Shown here in pieces: positions 46,948-56,346 of a stretch of DNA of 64,000 bases. The number at the start of each line of letters is the position of its first letter. Position 1 is the stretch's first letter. The notes beneath the pieces are model-generated. The model ran no database searches. It was not told the DNA's origin and saw only the letters and a program-made list of their open reading frames with translations. Position numbers and translations under genes: made by a program. Location of the stretch: positions 2,978,501-3,042,500 of the forward strand of contig NC_073352.2 in NCBI RefSeq assembly GCF_027580225.2, in the 5' to 3' direction. This stretch comes from Misgurnus anguillicaudatus. Lineage: Eukaryota > Chordata > Actinopteri > Cypriniformes > Cobitidae.

Positions 46948-47464
46948 CAACCTGATCTCACGAATTTCCATGGGATAGTCACATAATTTTTTGCTCATTT
47001 TTCCGTGGCATTCTCATGAATCTCCAAATTTTTCCGTGGCCCTACCATGGACTTTGTTGATTGGTTTGGTTACTCAACTGTTTTGTCCTACTTTCTTACC
47101 ATTGTCGCTTCGATTTAGGGTTAGATTTACATAAAATGACATCCTTACCCAAACTCAACTCTAACCCCAACGGCAGGCGACCATTGTTTAAAGTTTAGAA
47201 AATAAAAAAAAAAAAAAAAAATAAAAATATTATAAACCAATACTTAAAGTGACATACTAACGCAAACACCAAATCTAACCCTAAACCGAAAAGACAATGG
47301 TTTGAAAATAGGAAAAAGCAGTTGAGTAACAAATCCGTGAGAATGTCACAGAAAAGAAAGTCTGTGGTAGGGCCACGGAAAAATGCGGAGATCCGTGAGA
47401 ATGCCACAGAAAAATTTGCAAAAAATTCTGTGACTATCCCACAGAACTTTGTGAGATCATGTTG
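46948..47464. mobile_element. foldback DNA element, type 3 arms
   Basis: The left arm AACCTGATCTCACGAA with GGGATAGTCACATAATTTTT is inverted at the right (AAAAATTCTGTGACTATCCC, GTGAGATCATGTTG). Repeats of TTTTTCCGTGGC line the arms. The core with GATTTAGGGTTAGATTT and CTAACCCTAAACCG matches that of the type 1 foldback. A poly(A) run lies near 47203. Confidence 0.85.
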
Positions 47465-47756
47465 TTTTTATTAGATCTTATACTAGATCTATCATATAAG
47501 GTCTTAAGTACCGTAATTTATATGGTACAGTTCTACCTGTCTAGGCTTGCTACAACAACATTTTCATAATAAACTGGACTGACTATTAGCATAATTATAT
47601 GCTATAGGTTGGATTTCCCAAAGAGTAAATACTGTGACTATGTTCACCTATCATAACATTGCTTCTATTGTTTGAGCGACCCAACTAAGCAGACATGTGA
47701 ATGTTGGCTCAACCAAGAGCTCAGGAAATGGATTGGTACCACGAAGATGCTGGAAC

Positions 47757-48053
47757 TGTCACGGTGAAATCCGTGTCATGTTTTGTGTCTGTCCTGATTA
47801 CGTCACCTGGACAATTCATTGATTCCTCATCACACCTGCACATCATTAGTCTGTCTGTATTATTACCCCTGTTTGTGTTGTACTCATTTGCCGGATGATT
47901 GTCGCTGATGTCAAGTTTGTTTCCAGTGTTCCAGTCGTTGTTCTTACCTGCCCGTGTTGTTCCTCGTGTTTGATTTCATGTTATATATATTAAATGTTAC
48001 CCTTTCGTGTGAACCCTGCGTTTGTGTCCTTACTCATGTTCCCGAACGTGACA
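47757..48053 (+). mobile_element. solo LTR, 297 bp
   Basis: It starts TGTCACGGTG and ends GAACGTGACA. The flanking 5-bp duplication is GGAAC (47752-47756 and 48054-48058). The CT-rich interior resembles the other gypsy-type LTRs here. Confidence 0.88.
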
Positions 48054-48349
48054 GGAACTACAACATTTGGTGGCTATCTTTGTCAATTGTATCTAGTTAT
48101 TCAACAAGCACAAAAATTACAAACTATAGATGAATTTGGATTTAACGTAGTCTGATTATTTGATGATTTTCATGATCCTGGCTATCTTGTTCATTCTTTT
48201 GACATCATGGCAGTCCCATGATGTGTGTGGAAGCACATGGACATTGTTTGTTTTTGTGTCCAAGTGTTCTCCTGTCGGGAAGTACAATAGTGTAATCCTC
48301 TCGCAGCAGTCTCAATGTCAAAGCCAACCTGATCTTAAGAATTTCCGTG

Positions 48350-48682
48350 TGTTATGATCCTGTTCTGTGTTTCCCCTGTGTTGACTCTTATTTTGAAGTC
48401 CTGTCCATGTCTACCATATCTGTAGTCCTTTGTAGTTCTTTTGTTCATTGGTCTTTGTGTTGATTGTTTCCCAGGTGTGTCTTGTTATCTTGTTACCCCT
48501 GTGTATATAATCCCAGTGTCTCAGTTGTCTGGTGTCGGTCGTTGAATGTGTAATGCCTTGTTCCTGTCTGTGTTTGCCTGTGCCTGTTTTGATTGTTTTA
48601 ACTTTAACTTTAACTTTAACTTAAATAAACTCTGCAATTGGATTCTCAGTCTCTGCCTGCTTGCTTAAGCACCAACATTACA
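48350..48682 (+). repeat. 5' LTR
   Basis: It begins TGTTATGATCC and ends CAACATTACA. TATATAA is at 48504-48510, the inferred RNA start at about 48534, and a (CTTTAA)n run precedes AATAAA near 48625. Confidence 0.92.
48504..48543 (+). promoter_or_regulatory. LTR TATA box and inferred RNA start with self-priming complement
   Basis: TATATAA at 48504-48510 is followed 30 nt after its first base by GTCGGTCGTT (48534-48543), which is the exact reverse complement of AACGACCGAC at 48684-48693. I infer that transcription starts at about 48534. Confidence 0.65.
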
Positions 48683-48694
48683 GAACGACCGACC
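48683..48694 (+). other. primer-binding site, self-priming type
   Basis: Directly after the 5' LTR stands GAACGACCGACC, not the TGG expected for a tRNA primer. It pairs for 10 nt with the inferred 5' end of the element RNA (48534-48543), as in Tf1/sushi-type elements. Confidence 0.65.
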
Positions 48695-48702
48695 ACACTA
48701 TG

Positions 48703-49134
48703 GATCCAGCAGACATTCTTTTTTGTTTATGCCAGGAGGATTCCCCAGTTGAGGAATATGTGGAAGTGTTTTTGGACCTCGCTAACCAAGTGGATTTCGG
48801 GGATAAAGCACTTAAGGACATTTTCCGCCTGGGGCTGGAGGACAATATCAGGTATATAATGCCCAATACCCGCGAAGTGGGGTCTTTCACGGACTATGTG
48901 AGCCTTGCACTACTGTTTGGCGGGTCCTCTCTCACCGTGACCAAGGTCGAGGTGGACAGCGCTCCTAAATATTTTTTTTTGGGGGGCAGTAGGCATTGGG
49001 GTCCGTGGGATGTGAAGCCAGAGCAGCCACGGACGCCTGAATGCCCTACGTTAATCCTGTCTAGTCCAGTCCTATGTATGCCTAGCCCCAAGCTTGTTCA
49101 CAAGATGGCTGCCGCCAGTCCCGAGTCAGTTTAG
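48703..49134 (+). CDS. gag-like ORF of the LTR element
   Basis: The start MDPADILFCLCQEDSPVEEY at 48703 is chosen because it is the first ATG after the primer-binding site and begins the family-like part; the open frame itself extends upstream into the LTR. The protein has about 143 residues. The N-terminal 80 residues (VEVFLDLANQVDFGDKALKD, FRLGLEDNI, FTDYVSLALLFGGSSLTV) resemble the helical, capsid-like gag segment of fish gypsy-related elements; 7811-8020 has the same arrangement. The tail contains VHKMAAASPES. There is no zinc knuckle. It ends at an in-frame TAG, after which the same frame continues in the Pro-rich ORF. Confidence 0.6.
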   Translation, partial: DPADILFCLCQEDSPVEEYVEVFLDLANQVDFGDKALKDIFRLGLEDNIRYIMPNTREVGSFTDYVSLALLFGGSSLTVTKVEVDSAPKYFFLGGSRHWGPWDVKPEQPRTPECPTLILSSPVLCMPSPKLVHKMAAASPESV

Positions 49135-49137
49135 CAG

Positions 49138-50490
49138 ATGGCTGCTATACCGATAAGCCCAGTTGATGCCTGTGCGAACCAGTTAGTCTCAAGCCTGGCG
49201 AATACCCCGATGGTGTCGGTTCGGGCGGCCGGCATCCTTAAGTCACCTGTCTCCACGACCGGGCCGATCGCGTCAAGGGAACCATCCGGGCCGATCGCGT
49301 CAACGGAACCAGCCGGGCTGACCAATTTTTTCATTTTTTCTGAGCCGAGTGAGTCATCTGAGCCGAGTGAGTCATCTGAGCCGAGTGAGTCATCTGAGCC
49401 GAGTGAGTCATCTGAGCCGAGTGAGTCATCTGAGCCGAGTGAGTCATCTGAGCCGAGTGAGTCATCTGAGCCGAGTGAGTCATCTGAGCCGAGTGAGTCA
49501 TCTGAGCCGAGTGAGTCATCTGAGCCGAGTGAGTCATCTGAGCCGAGTGAGTCATCTGAGCCGAGTGAGTCATCTGAGCCGAGTGAGTCATCTGAGCCGA
49601 GTGAGTCATCTGAGCCGAGTGAGTCATCTGAGCCGAGTGAGTCATCTGAGCCGAGTGAGTCATCTGAGCCGCATTGGTCAGCTAGTGTGGTCACCCCGAA
49701 GCTCCAGAGACTTATTGTCACCAAAACTATGGCCAGTTTCAAACTATCTGCCTGTTCCAAGATGGCTGTCCCCAAGTTTCCTGCCCTGCCGGCTCCGCCC
49801 TGGCTTCCTGCCCTGCCGGCTCCGCCCTGGCTTCCTGCCCTGAGGGCTCGGCCCTGGCTTCCTGCCCTGCCGGCTCCGCCCTGGCTTCCTGCCCTGCCGG
49901 CTCCCCCCTGGCTTCCTGCCCTGCCGGCTCCGCCCTGGCTTCCTGCCCTGCCGGCTCCGCCCTGGCTTCCTGCCCTGCCGGCTCCGCCCTGGCTTCCTGC
50001 CCTGCCTGCTCCGCCCTGGCTTCCTGCTCCGCCTTGGTCCCTGCCTCCGCCCGCAGATCCGCCCTGGCTCCAGCCTCCGCCTGCGACTCCGCCCTGGCCT
50101 CCTGCCCTGCCTGCACCGCCCTGGCCTCCTGCTCTGCCTGCACCGCCCTGGCCTCCTGCTCTGCCTGCACCGCCCTGGCCTCCTGCTCTGCCTGCACCGC
50201 CCTGGCCTCCTGCTCTGCCTGCACCGCCCTGGCCTCCTGCTCTGCCTGCAACGCCCTGGCCTCCTGCTCTGCCTGCACCGCTTTGGCCTCCTGCTCTGCC
50301 TGCACCGCCTTGGTCTCCTGCTCTGCCTGCACCGCCTTGGCCTCCTGCTCTGCCTGCACCGCCTTGGTCTCCTGCCCTTTGGTCATTACAAACACCTTGC
50401 CCTCCGTCCCTCCCCCGGTTCCACCTCCATTCATCCACCCACCTGGACAATTTTGTTGTTCCCATGGGAGCGTCTGGAAGCCGCTCGTAG
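49138..50490 (+). CDS. repeat-built Ser/Pro-rich ORF of the LTR element
   Basis: 450 codons, in frame with the gag-like ORF (only TAG-CAG separates the two). The order is a unique head of about 68 residues ([20 protein letters not shown]), then an acidic block of 18 identical 6-residue units (SEPSES), a short linker ([14 protein letters not shown]), then nine units of LPALPAPPW, a variant stretch, and ten units of PPALPAPPW. The tail after the repeats ends GASGSRS just before the purine tract. It has no catalytic motif or membrane segment. The Pro-Pro-Trp repeats suggest a polyproline-type rod, but function is unknown. Open frames on the other strand are side effects of repeat units with lengths divisible by three. 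Confidence 0.6.
   Translation: MAAIPISPVDACANQLVSSLANTPMVSVRAAGILKSPVSTTGPIASREPSGPIASTEPAGLTNFFIFSEPSESSEPSESSEPSESSEPSESSEPSESSEPSESSEPSESSEPSESSEPSESSEPSESSEPSESSEPSESSEPSESSEPSESSEPSESSEPSESSEPSESSEPSESSEPHWSASVVTPKLQRLIVTKTMASFKLSACSKMAVPKFPALPAPPWLPALPAPPWLPALRARPWLPALPAPPWLPALPAPPWLPALPAPPWLPALPAPPWLPALPAPPWLPALPAPPWLPAPPWSLPPPADPPWLQPPPATPPWPPALPAPPWPPALPAPPWPPALPAPPWPPALPAPPWPPALPAPPWPPALPATPWPPALPAPLWPPALPAPPWSPALPAPPWPPALPAPPWSPALWSLQTPCPPSLPRFHLHSSTHLDNFVVPMGASGSRS
49342..49665. repeat. 18-bp tandem array, 18 units
   Basis: The unit GAGCCGAGTGAGTCATCT is repeated 18 times without a visible difference (324 bp). It encodes SEPSES-type hexapeptides in the element frame. Confidence 0.95.
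49780..50370. repeat. 27-bp tandem arrays (two variants)
   Basis: The first array (about nine units to 50025) has the codons of LPALPAPPW and the second (about ten units, 50099-50370) those of PPALPAPPW. They are separated by a diverged stretch. Units within each array are nearly identical. Confidence 0.92.
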
Positions 50491-50501
50491 GGGGAGGGCT
50501 C

Positions 50502-50828
50502 TGTTATGATCCTGTTCTGTGTTTCCCCTGTGTTGACTCTTATTTTGAAGTCCTGTCCATGTCTACCATATCTGTAGTCCTTTGTAGTTCTTTTGTTCAT
50601 TGGTCTTTGTGTTGATTGTTTCCCAGGTGTGTCTTGTTATCTTGTTACCCATGTGTATATAATCCCAGTGTCTCAGTTGTCTGGTGTCGGTCGTTGAATG
50701 TGTAATGCCTTGTTCCTGTCTGTGTTTGCCTGTGCCTGTTTTGATTGTTTTAACTTTAACTTTAACTTAAATAAACTCTGCAATTGGATTCTCAGTCTCT
50801 GCCTGCTTGCTTAAGCACCAACATTACA
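50502..50828 (+). repeat. 3' LTR
   Basis: A copy of 48350-48682 that lacks one CTTTAA unit and has A for C in TTACCCATGTG. It follows the purine tract at 50489-50499. Confidence 0.92.
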
Positions 50829-50995
50829 GAGTGGGATAGTCACAGAATTTTTTGCTAATTTTTCCGTGGCATTCTCACGGATCTCTGCATTTTTCCGTGG
50901 CCCTGCCACGGACTGTCTTTTTCTGTGGCATTCTCACGGATTGGTTACTCAACTGCTTTTTCCTATTTTCTTACCACTGTCGCTTCAGTTTAGGG

Positions 50996-51713
50996 CAGTG
51001 TTTCTCAAACTTTTTAGCCCAAGGACCACTTTATCTTCCAATTTTTTCTGAGGACCACCTAACAGAATCCCACCCTAACACGCCCCCAAAAAACATCAAA
51101 ATAGGAAGGATAAGCTACATTTAAATTTAATATGCAACTGTTTCAAGTCAAAAACTAATTTTTTTAACACAAATGCAATGCTATGTTCAGAAATTATTAT
51201 ATTTCATTTGAACAAGTAAATGTGAAATGAGTTACAGCTTAATATGAACAATAAACTGCACATATGAAAAAAAACATAGTATAGCAGCCTAGGTCCCACT
51301 TAATGTCATTCCAAAGAGCCCTTAGTTTAAAACTGAGGTGGTGGGTATATGAAGTCTATGGTTGTAACTATGGTAACAATAAAATGCTGAAAAAATGTTC
51401 CCCTTAATGTGCAAAATCACTGAAATTACAGGGATTTTACACATGAACAAAAACTAGTACATTACAAAACTAATAGTTCTGTGGATTTTAGCTGCTTTCA
51501 GTTGACGCTTGATCCTTCTTTTGACTCCTCTTTGGTTTAGCCACCGATCCATTTTTACGTTATTAAAACAGAATGGCAAGAACTGATATCGCAGTTTTGC
51601 AAGTGCATTAAAAATCTACTTAAATAAGTGACAATTGTATAAACACTTGCCTAGTTTATGTCATCTTTTGGCGGACCACTAGTGGTCTGCGGGCTACACT
51701 TTGAGAATTACTG
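50996..51713. mobile_element. hAT-type MITE, 718 bp, with 8-bp target duplication
   Basis: GTTTAGGG stands at 50988-50995 and 51714-51721. The termini CAGTGTTTCTCAAAC and the inverse CAGTAATTCTCAAAG agree at 12 of 15 positions. AAGGACCACT near the left end and GCGGACCACTAGTGGTCTGC near the right are subterminal motifs common in hAT-type elements. No ORF. Confidence 0.92.
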
Positions 51714-51754
51714 GTTTAGGGTTAGATTTAATCACCTCAGGGCGCACTAAGGGT

Positions 51755-52320
51755 AAAAAACCGTCTGATGCGAGCAGCACGGTTACCTGAATGTCTGAGC
51801 ACCACAAGCATTGATCGACTAAGCAATATAAAGTGCATGGTGAGAGGGCTGCATGTCATTACGTCCCAAAAGACTCAAAACAGAAGCCCCAAATATAACA
51901 TTACGATAGGCTCCAGTGTTGAGAGAGATTGCTTACTTCCTGTTTTCTTCAAAACAATCGCTTCCTAATAACAAATGCGTGCTGCTGGGGCACAGAACAA
52001 TAAAAGTACAGTGTGATTGCATGCGAGTGGGGGAGACAATCATGCTCGGGTACAGTTCAGCCCAGTTAATATGAGTGTGCCCTCAGTTTTAAACCCACTG
52101 GATAAGTGTGGAAAGCAGCTAGCATAATCCCAACAATCCCCTCCTCGCAAGGTGACGTGAAGCACTCGTTCTGGCAAATAATCTTAATATCTTAAAGGGT
52201 GAGCATGTTTAAGATTTGAGAAAAAAATCTGTCAAGATTCTCTTTATGTTTGTGCTGCAACCAAATTTTATAATTGGCCAGGATTTTAAAAATCTTGTAG
52301 TGTGAGCCCGGCCTAAAGAT
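51755..52320. repeat. dispersed segment related to 11145-11335
   Basis: The first 200 bp align with 11145-11335 (see there). The end (GTAGTGTGAGCCCGGCCTAA) looks like internal sequence of an old DNA transposon. No termini were recognised. Confidence 0.45.
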
Positions 52321-53030
52321 GCTTTGTGACACTAAACAAGAATATTCTGAATAAATATGCTTGTATTTCATTATAATATGTGGATTAGAGGCGGAGCAAG
52401 AACCTGCAAATAGACTGGCACAATCATAAAGGAGCTAGCTGGAGTTTACTATCAATAAGGAAACTACACTTACAGTCTTGACCTATAAAAGATATGAGGA
52501 AGAGAAGATGAGGAAATATTTGGATGAACTATTCCCTTAATGTTGTCACAATGACCTGCCAAATCTGCATTATAGGCTGGAAATCTCCATTCATCAATAT
52601 GTTAACAGCTCTGTCATATTCTGAGTGATACAACATGTCTAGTGGCCACATGATTAGCTTCTTAATGTCCCTTTTAATAACAGCCTTAACATCTCACTGA
52701 TGCAGATAATGGGCATCAGCTCCTGCTTGTGTCTGTCTGTGTTAGGGAGAGTCTTGTGCTGGTCAGCAGGTTCTGCTAGAAATCAATGTGCCGAGTGTAT
52801 ATTTGCCTGGTGACAGTAGCTATACATGTATGACAGCGTCTGGTGAAATAATGCAGCAGTGTTTTCATTATACCATTAACGTCTGGGTTATGCATAGGTC
52901 TTGTCTGACAAATATGCATTATCATATAAACCCACAGCAATAACTCACAAAACAACTTCTTGTGTTTTAATGGGGCGGTGATGATACTGAACCTCTCGTC
53001 TGTGATGCCCATTCCAGTGCAGAGTCTGCA
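52320..53030. other. intronic DNA, nothing recognised
   Basis: No repeat or exon is recognised. The minus-strand frame 52776-53063 has no family signature. Confidence 0.45.
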
Positions 53031-53145
53031 CACTCTCAGAAAAAAGGTACACGGAGGTACCAAAGTTGTCCTTGGGTTGGTACACTTTTTTACCTAAAAG
53101 GTGCATATTGGTACCTCAAAAGTAAATATCTGTTTTTTTTACTTT
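53030..53145. repeat. MITE fragment, GTACC-rich
   Basis: GGTACACGGAGGTACC and TTGGTACCTCAAAAGTA are words of the same dispersed type as 15196-15390 and 61206-61370. It follows CACTCTCAGAAAAAAG, a possible left end. Confidence 0.5.
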
Positions 53146-53347
53146 TTTTACTTTTAATTAAATTCAACTTTATCTACTGTATATAGCGCCTTTTACAACT
53201 TACAATTGCATTGATTAAAAGCAGCATTATGTAAAAAAGGGAAAACATAGATAACAGAAAATAATTAAACATATAGATTAGAACACAAGGTATTGCAAAT
53301 GTTATTGTCCTTATAAAAAGATTGTATCCACTAAAACAGTATATATA

Positions 53348-54548
53348 CACTCACTTAAATAATTATTAGGAACACCTGTTTAATTTCTCATTATGCAATT
53401 ATCTAATCAACCAATCACATGGCAATTGCTTCAATGCATTTAGGGGTGTGGTCCTGGTCAAGACAATCTCCTGAACTCCAAACTGAATGTCAAAATGGGA
53501 AAGAAAGGAGATTTAAGCAATTTTGAGCGTGGCATGGTTGTTGGTGCCAGATGGGCCGATCTGAGTATTTCACAATCTACTCAGTTACTGGGATTTTCAC
53601 GCGCAACCATTTCTAGGGTTTACAAAGAATGATGTGAAAAGGGAAAAACATCCAGTATGTGGCAGTCCTGTAGGTAAAAATGTCTTGTTGATGCTAGAGG
53701 TCAGAGGAGAATGAGCCGACTGATTCAAGCTGATAGAAGAGCAACTTTGACTGAAATAACCACTCGTTACAACCGAGGTATGCAGCAAAGCATTTGTGAA
53801 GCCACAACACGCACCACCCTTAGGCGGATGGGCTACAACATTAGAAGACCACACCGGGTACCACTCATCTCCACTACAAATAGGAAAAAGAGGATACAAT
53901 TTGCACAAGCTCACCAAAATTGGCAGTTGAAGACTGGAAAATGTTGCCTGGTCTGATGAGTCTCGATTTCTGTTAAAACATTCAGATGGTAGAGTCAGAA
54001 TTTGGCATAAACAGAATAAGAACATGGATCCATCAGCCTCATGCAGGCTGCTGGTGGTGGTGTAATGGTGTGGGGGATGTTTTCTTGGCACACTTTAGAC
54101 CCCTTAGTGCCAAATGGGCATCGTTTAAATGCCACGGCCTACCTGAGCATTGTTTCTGACCATGTCCATCCCTTTATGACCACCATGTACCCATCCTCTG
54201 ATGGCTACTTCCAGCAGGATAATGCACCATGTCACAAAGCTCGAATCCTTTCATATTGGTTTCTTGACCATGACAATGAGTTCACTGTACTAAAATGGCC
54301 CCCACAGTCACCAGATCTCAACCCAGTAGAGCATCTTTGGGATGTGGTGGAACGGGAGCTTTGTGCCCTGGATGTGCATCCCACAAATCTCCATCAGCTC
54401 CAAGATGCTATCCTATCAATATGGGCCAACATTTCTAAAGAATGCTTTCAGCACCTTGTTGAATCAATGCCATTAAGACAGTTCTGACGGCGAACAGGGG
54501 TCAAACACAGTAATAGTATGGTGTTCCTAATAATCCTTTAGGTGAGTG
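53348..54548 (+). mobile_element. Tc1/mariner element, full length
   Basis: TA dinucleotides flank both ends (53346-53347, 54549-54550). The inverted termini CACTCACTTAAATAATTATT and the inverse CACTCACCTAAAGGATTATT agree at 16 of 20 positions, followed on both sides by AGGAACACC. It is 1201 bp long with one transposase gene. Confidence 0.93.
53495..54487 (+). pseudogene. Tc1-like transposase, inactivated
   Basis: It starts MGKKGDLSNFERG at 53495. The helix-turn-helix region (LSISQSTQLLGFSRATISRV) is followed by a stop, then a second stop near 53672. A second block (RRMSRLIQADRRATLTEI, RRMGYNIRRPHRVPL) runs to a frameshift near 53940. The first catalytic Asp is in SDESRF, then after another frame change near 54030 comes GGGVMVWGMFSW, the second Asp in FQQDNAPCH and the Glu in PDLNPVEHLWD. 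Thirty-six residues separate the last Asp and Glu, so the triad is DD36E and not the DD34E of classical Tc1. At least two stops and two frameshifts make it inactive. Confidence 0.9.
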
Positions 54549-54561
54549 TATATACTGCATA

Positions 54562-54790
54562 TTACTAAGACTACTGCCTCACAGCAAACCAGTCCCCGGT
54601 TCAAGCCCCGGCTAGGTAAGGTAGCCTTTCTGGATGGAGTTTGCATGTTCTCCCTCTCCATGTGGGTTTACTCTGGGTACTCCAGTTTCCTCCCATAGTG
54701 CAAAAACATGCAATTTAGGGTAATAAAAGATGTCAAATTGCCCCTTTCTCAACGTGTGTATCAACTTGTGTGTATTAACACATTAATACG
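54562..54790 (+). mobile_element. SINE of the DANA/HE1 type
   Basis: A tRNA-like head with B-box CCGGTTCAAGCCCCGG is followed by the conserved vertebrate SINE core (GGAGTTTGCATGTTCTCCCT, GTGGGTTTACTCTGGGTACT, CAAAAACATGCA). It lies next to the Tc1 element. Confidence 0.82.
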
Positions 54791-54794
54791 TGTT

Positions 54795-56340
54795 TATGAA
54801 TTTACCAGTTCTCACCATGACTGTAGCCATACTGTAGATGCTGGAATCGTATTAAGAATAAATAAACAAACTGAGCCTACAGTACATTCAGTCAAATATT
54901 ATGATAGATAACAAGAATCAAACTAAACCAGTCCTTTCCAGCCTTAAAAAACATACATAGAGAAATTGCAATAATACCATGAAATGAACCTTACCATTAC
55001 ATAAAAATGGATTCAAAAAGTGTGTAGTTGGATCATAATAATAAAAGCAATATTTACAGAATTTACAAAACCCTAAGCTTAAGTAATAACAAACAATCTT
55101 CCCAGTAAACAAAATGGCCAAAAGTGAAAACTCATGAAAAACTCATGATTTGTTTTACAGAAATATACTATTTTACAGAACAGCCATTAATCAGCCTAAA
55201 CATACATTATAGCATTACAATATAATGTAATGTGTTGCTTTACAAAGTATTATATTTATCAAAATAACAAAAAAGTATTCCTTTAAAATCTGTGCCAATA
55301 ACCAGCAGGTTCCCATCATGGAAACATGCCTCATAAAATCAGACATTTTTTCATATAAAAATTATTACTCATCTTGTTTAATGTTACTCCTATAGTATAT
55401 AAGGTTATCACACTATTATTTACCATTACTAACACTATAACACCTAATGTGTGTTATAAATGTCATGTAAATGAAAGATTTTTGTATTATTATTTGAAAT
55501 CAACAGCTGCATATTGATTTGTAGGCTACAACAAGTCTTACAGTTTTCCCTCAGTGCAGTGCACATGTCTGAAAGTATCAGAGCTCAACAGCCAATGAAT
55601 TCAGTGGTTTGAGGGCAGTTCTGCCTGAGAGAGACTTAAATCATGATGCCCATCTCTAAACAGCACACAAATGCTGCGATGCCTGTCATCTAGCTGGAGG
55701 TTTATCTCAAAGCTGTGACAGATGTCCTGAGTTACAAGAGACGAATGTCTGCAAATGAGCTTGAGCATTTTTCTTGAAAGAGTGAAGCTTTCACAACACT
55801 AAACGTGTTTGTTTGACCTTAGAATATGAGAGAGGAAAAACTCAAAAGAGTTGATTTTATATTATATTTTTAGAATGAGGTCAATGGATATGAATCAGTG
55901 CAGAGGTATGTAGTAAGCTGTATACTAGAGTAAAAGGTATTTATTTGTATGGAAACTGTTTACATTTCCATCTTCCATGATTATGTATGATTATTTCAAA
56001 TAAATGTGACCTGACTCCTCAAAGACTCCTCACCATCGAATAAAAAAACAGCATTTGCAATAATTTGCAAAAATGTTACTTTCTTAATGAATACGTGAGA
56101 GTGAAACCGAATACGAGACAGTAATAAATGTAGAGTGGGACTTAAATGAATCCATCAGGATTCAAATGGATGGAAGCAGTTTAAGTCATGATATTAATTG
56201 GAATCTTGCTCAGCCGTGGATAATGTTTTCTTGTGTTTTTATTTTTTGAAATGTTTGACGAATCATGTGCAATAAGACATTTATTATGCAATAATATTTC
56301 CAGTGTACTGTACTTTAGGTCAAATTGGTTGTTCATTCTG
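54795..56340. other. intronic DNA, nothing recognised
   Basis: No transposon or exon is recognised. 55540-55810 has balanced composition and looks single-copy. Confidence 0.45.
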
Positions 56341-56346
56341 GGATCA

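Larger units (their letters stand above)
48350..50828 (+). mobile_element. complete pol-less LTR retroelement
   Basis: A 2.48-kb element with LTRs of 333 bp (48350-48682) and 327 bp (50502-50828). By eye they differ only by one base (C/A in TTACCC(C/A)TGTG) and one 6-bp CTTTAA unit. Between them lie a gag-like ORF and a Pro-rich repetitive ORF in the same frame, separated by one TAG. No protease, RT or integrase is present. A purine tract GTAGGGGGAGGG precedes the 3' LTR. Target duplication is unclear: GTG stands on both sides. It must rely on enzymes from another element, probably a Ty3/gypsy relative. Confidence 0.9.
48324..51730. mobile_element. type 3 foldback, split by two later insertions
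   Basis: The pieces 48324-48349 (AACCTGATCTTAAGAA, TTTCCGTG), 50829-50995 (GGGATAGTCACAGAATTTTT to CTTCAGTTTAGGG) and 51714-51730 (GTTTAGGGTTAGATTTA) are consecutive parts of the left arm and core of the element at 46948-47464. The first gap holds an LTR element and the second a hAT-type MITE. The right arm is missing. Confidence 0.82.

Noticed and set aside
49331..49843. Other long frames across the 18-bp array (repeats of MTHSAQ or VSHLSR)
   Set aside because: Side products of the same array; no unique sequence of coding character.
49131..50600. 489-codon minus-strand ORF with Gly/Ala-rich repeats
   Set aside because: It is the reverse reading of 18-bp and 27-bp units that contain no stop in several frames. 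The plus frame has the gag-like partner and lies in LTR-element orientation.
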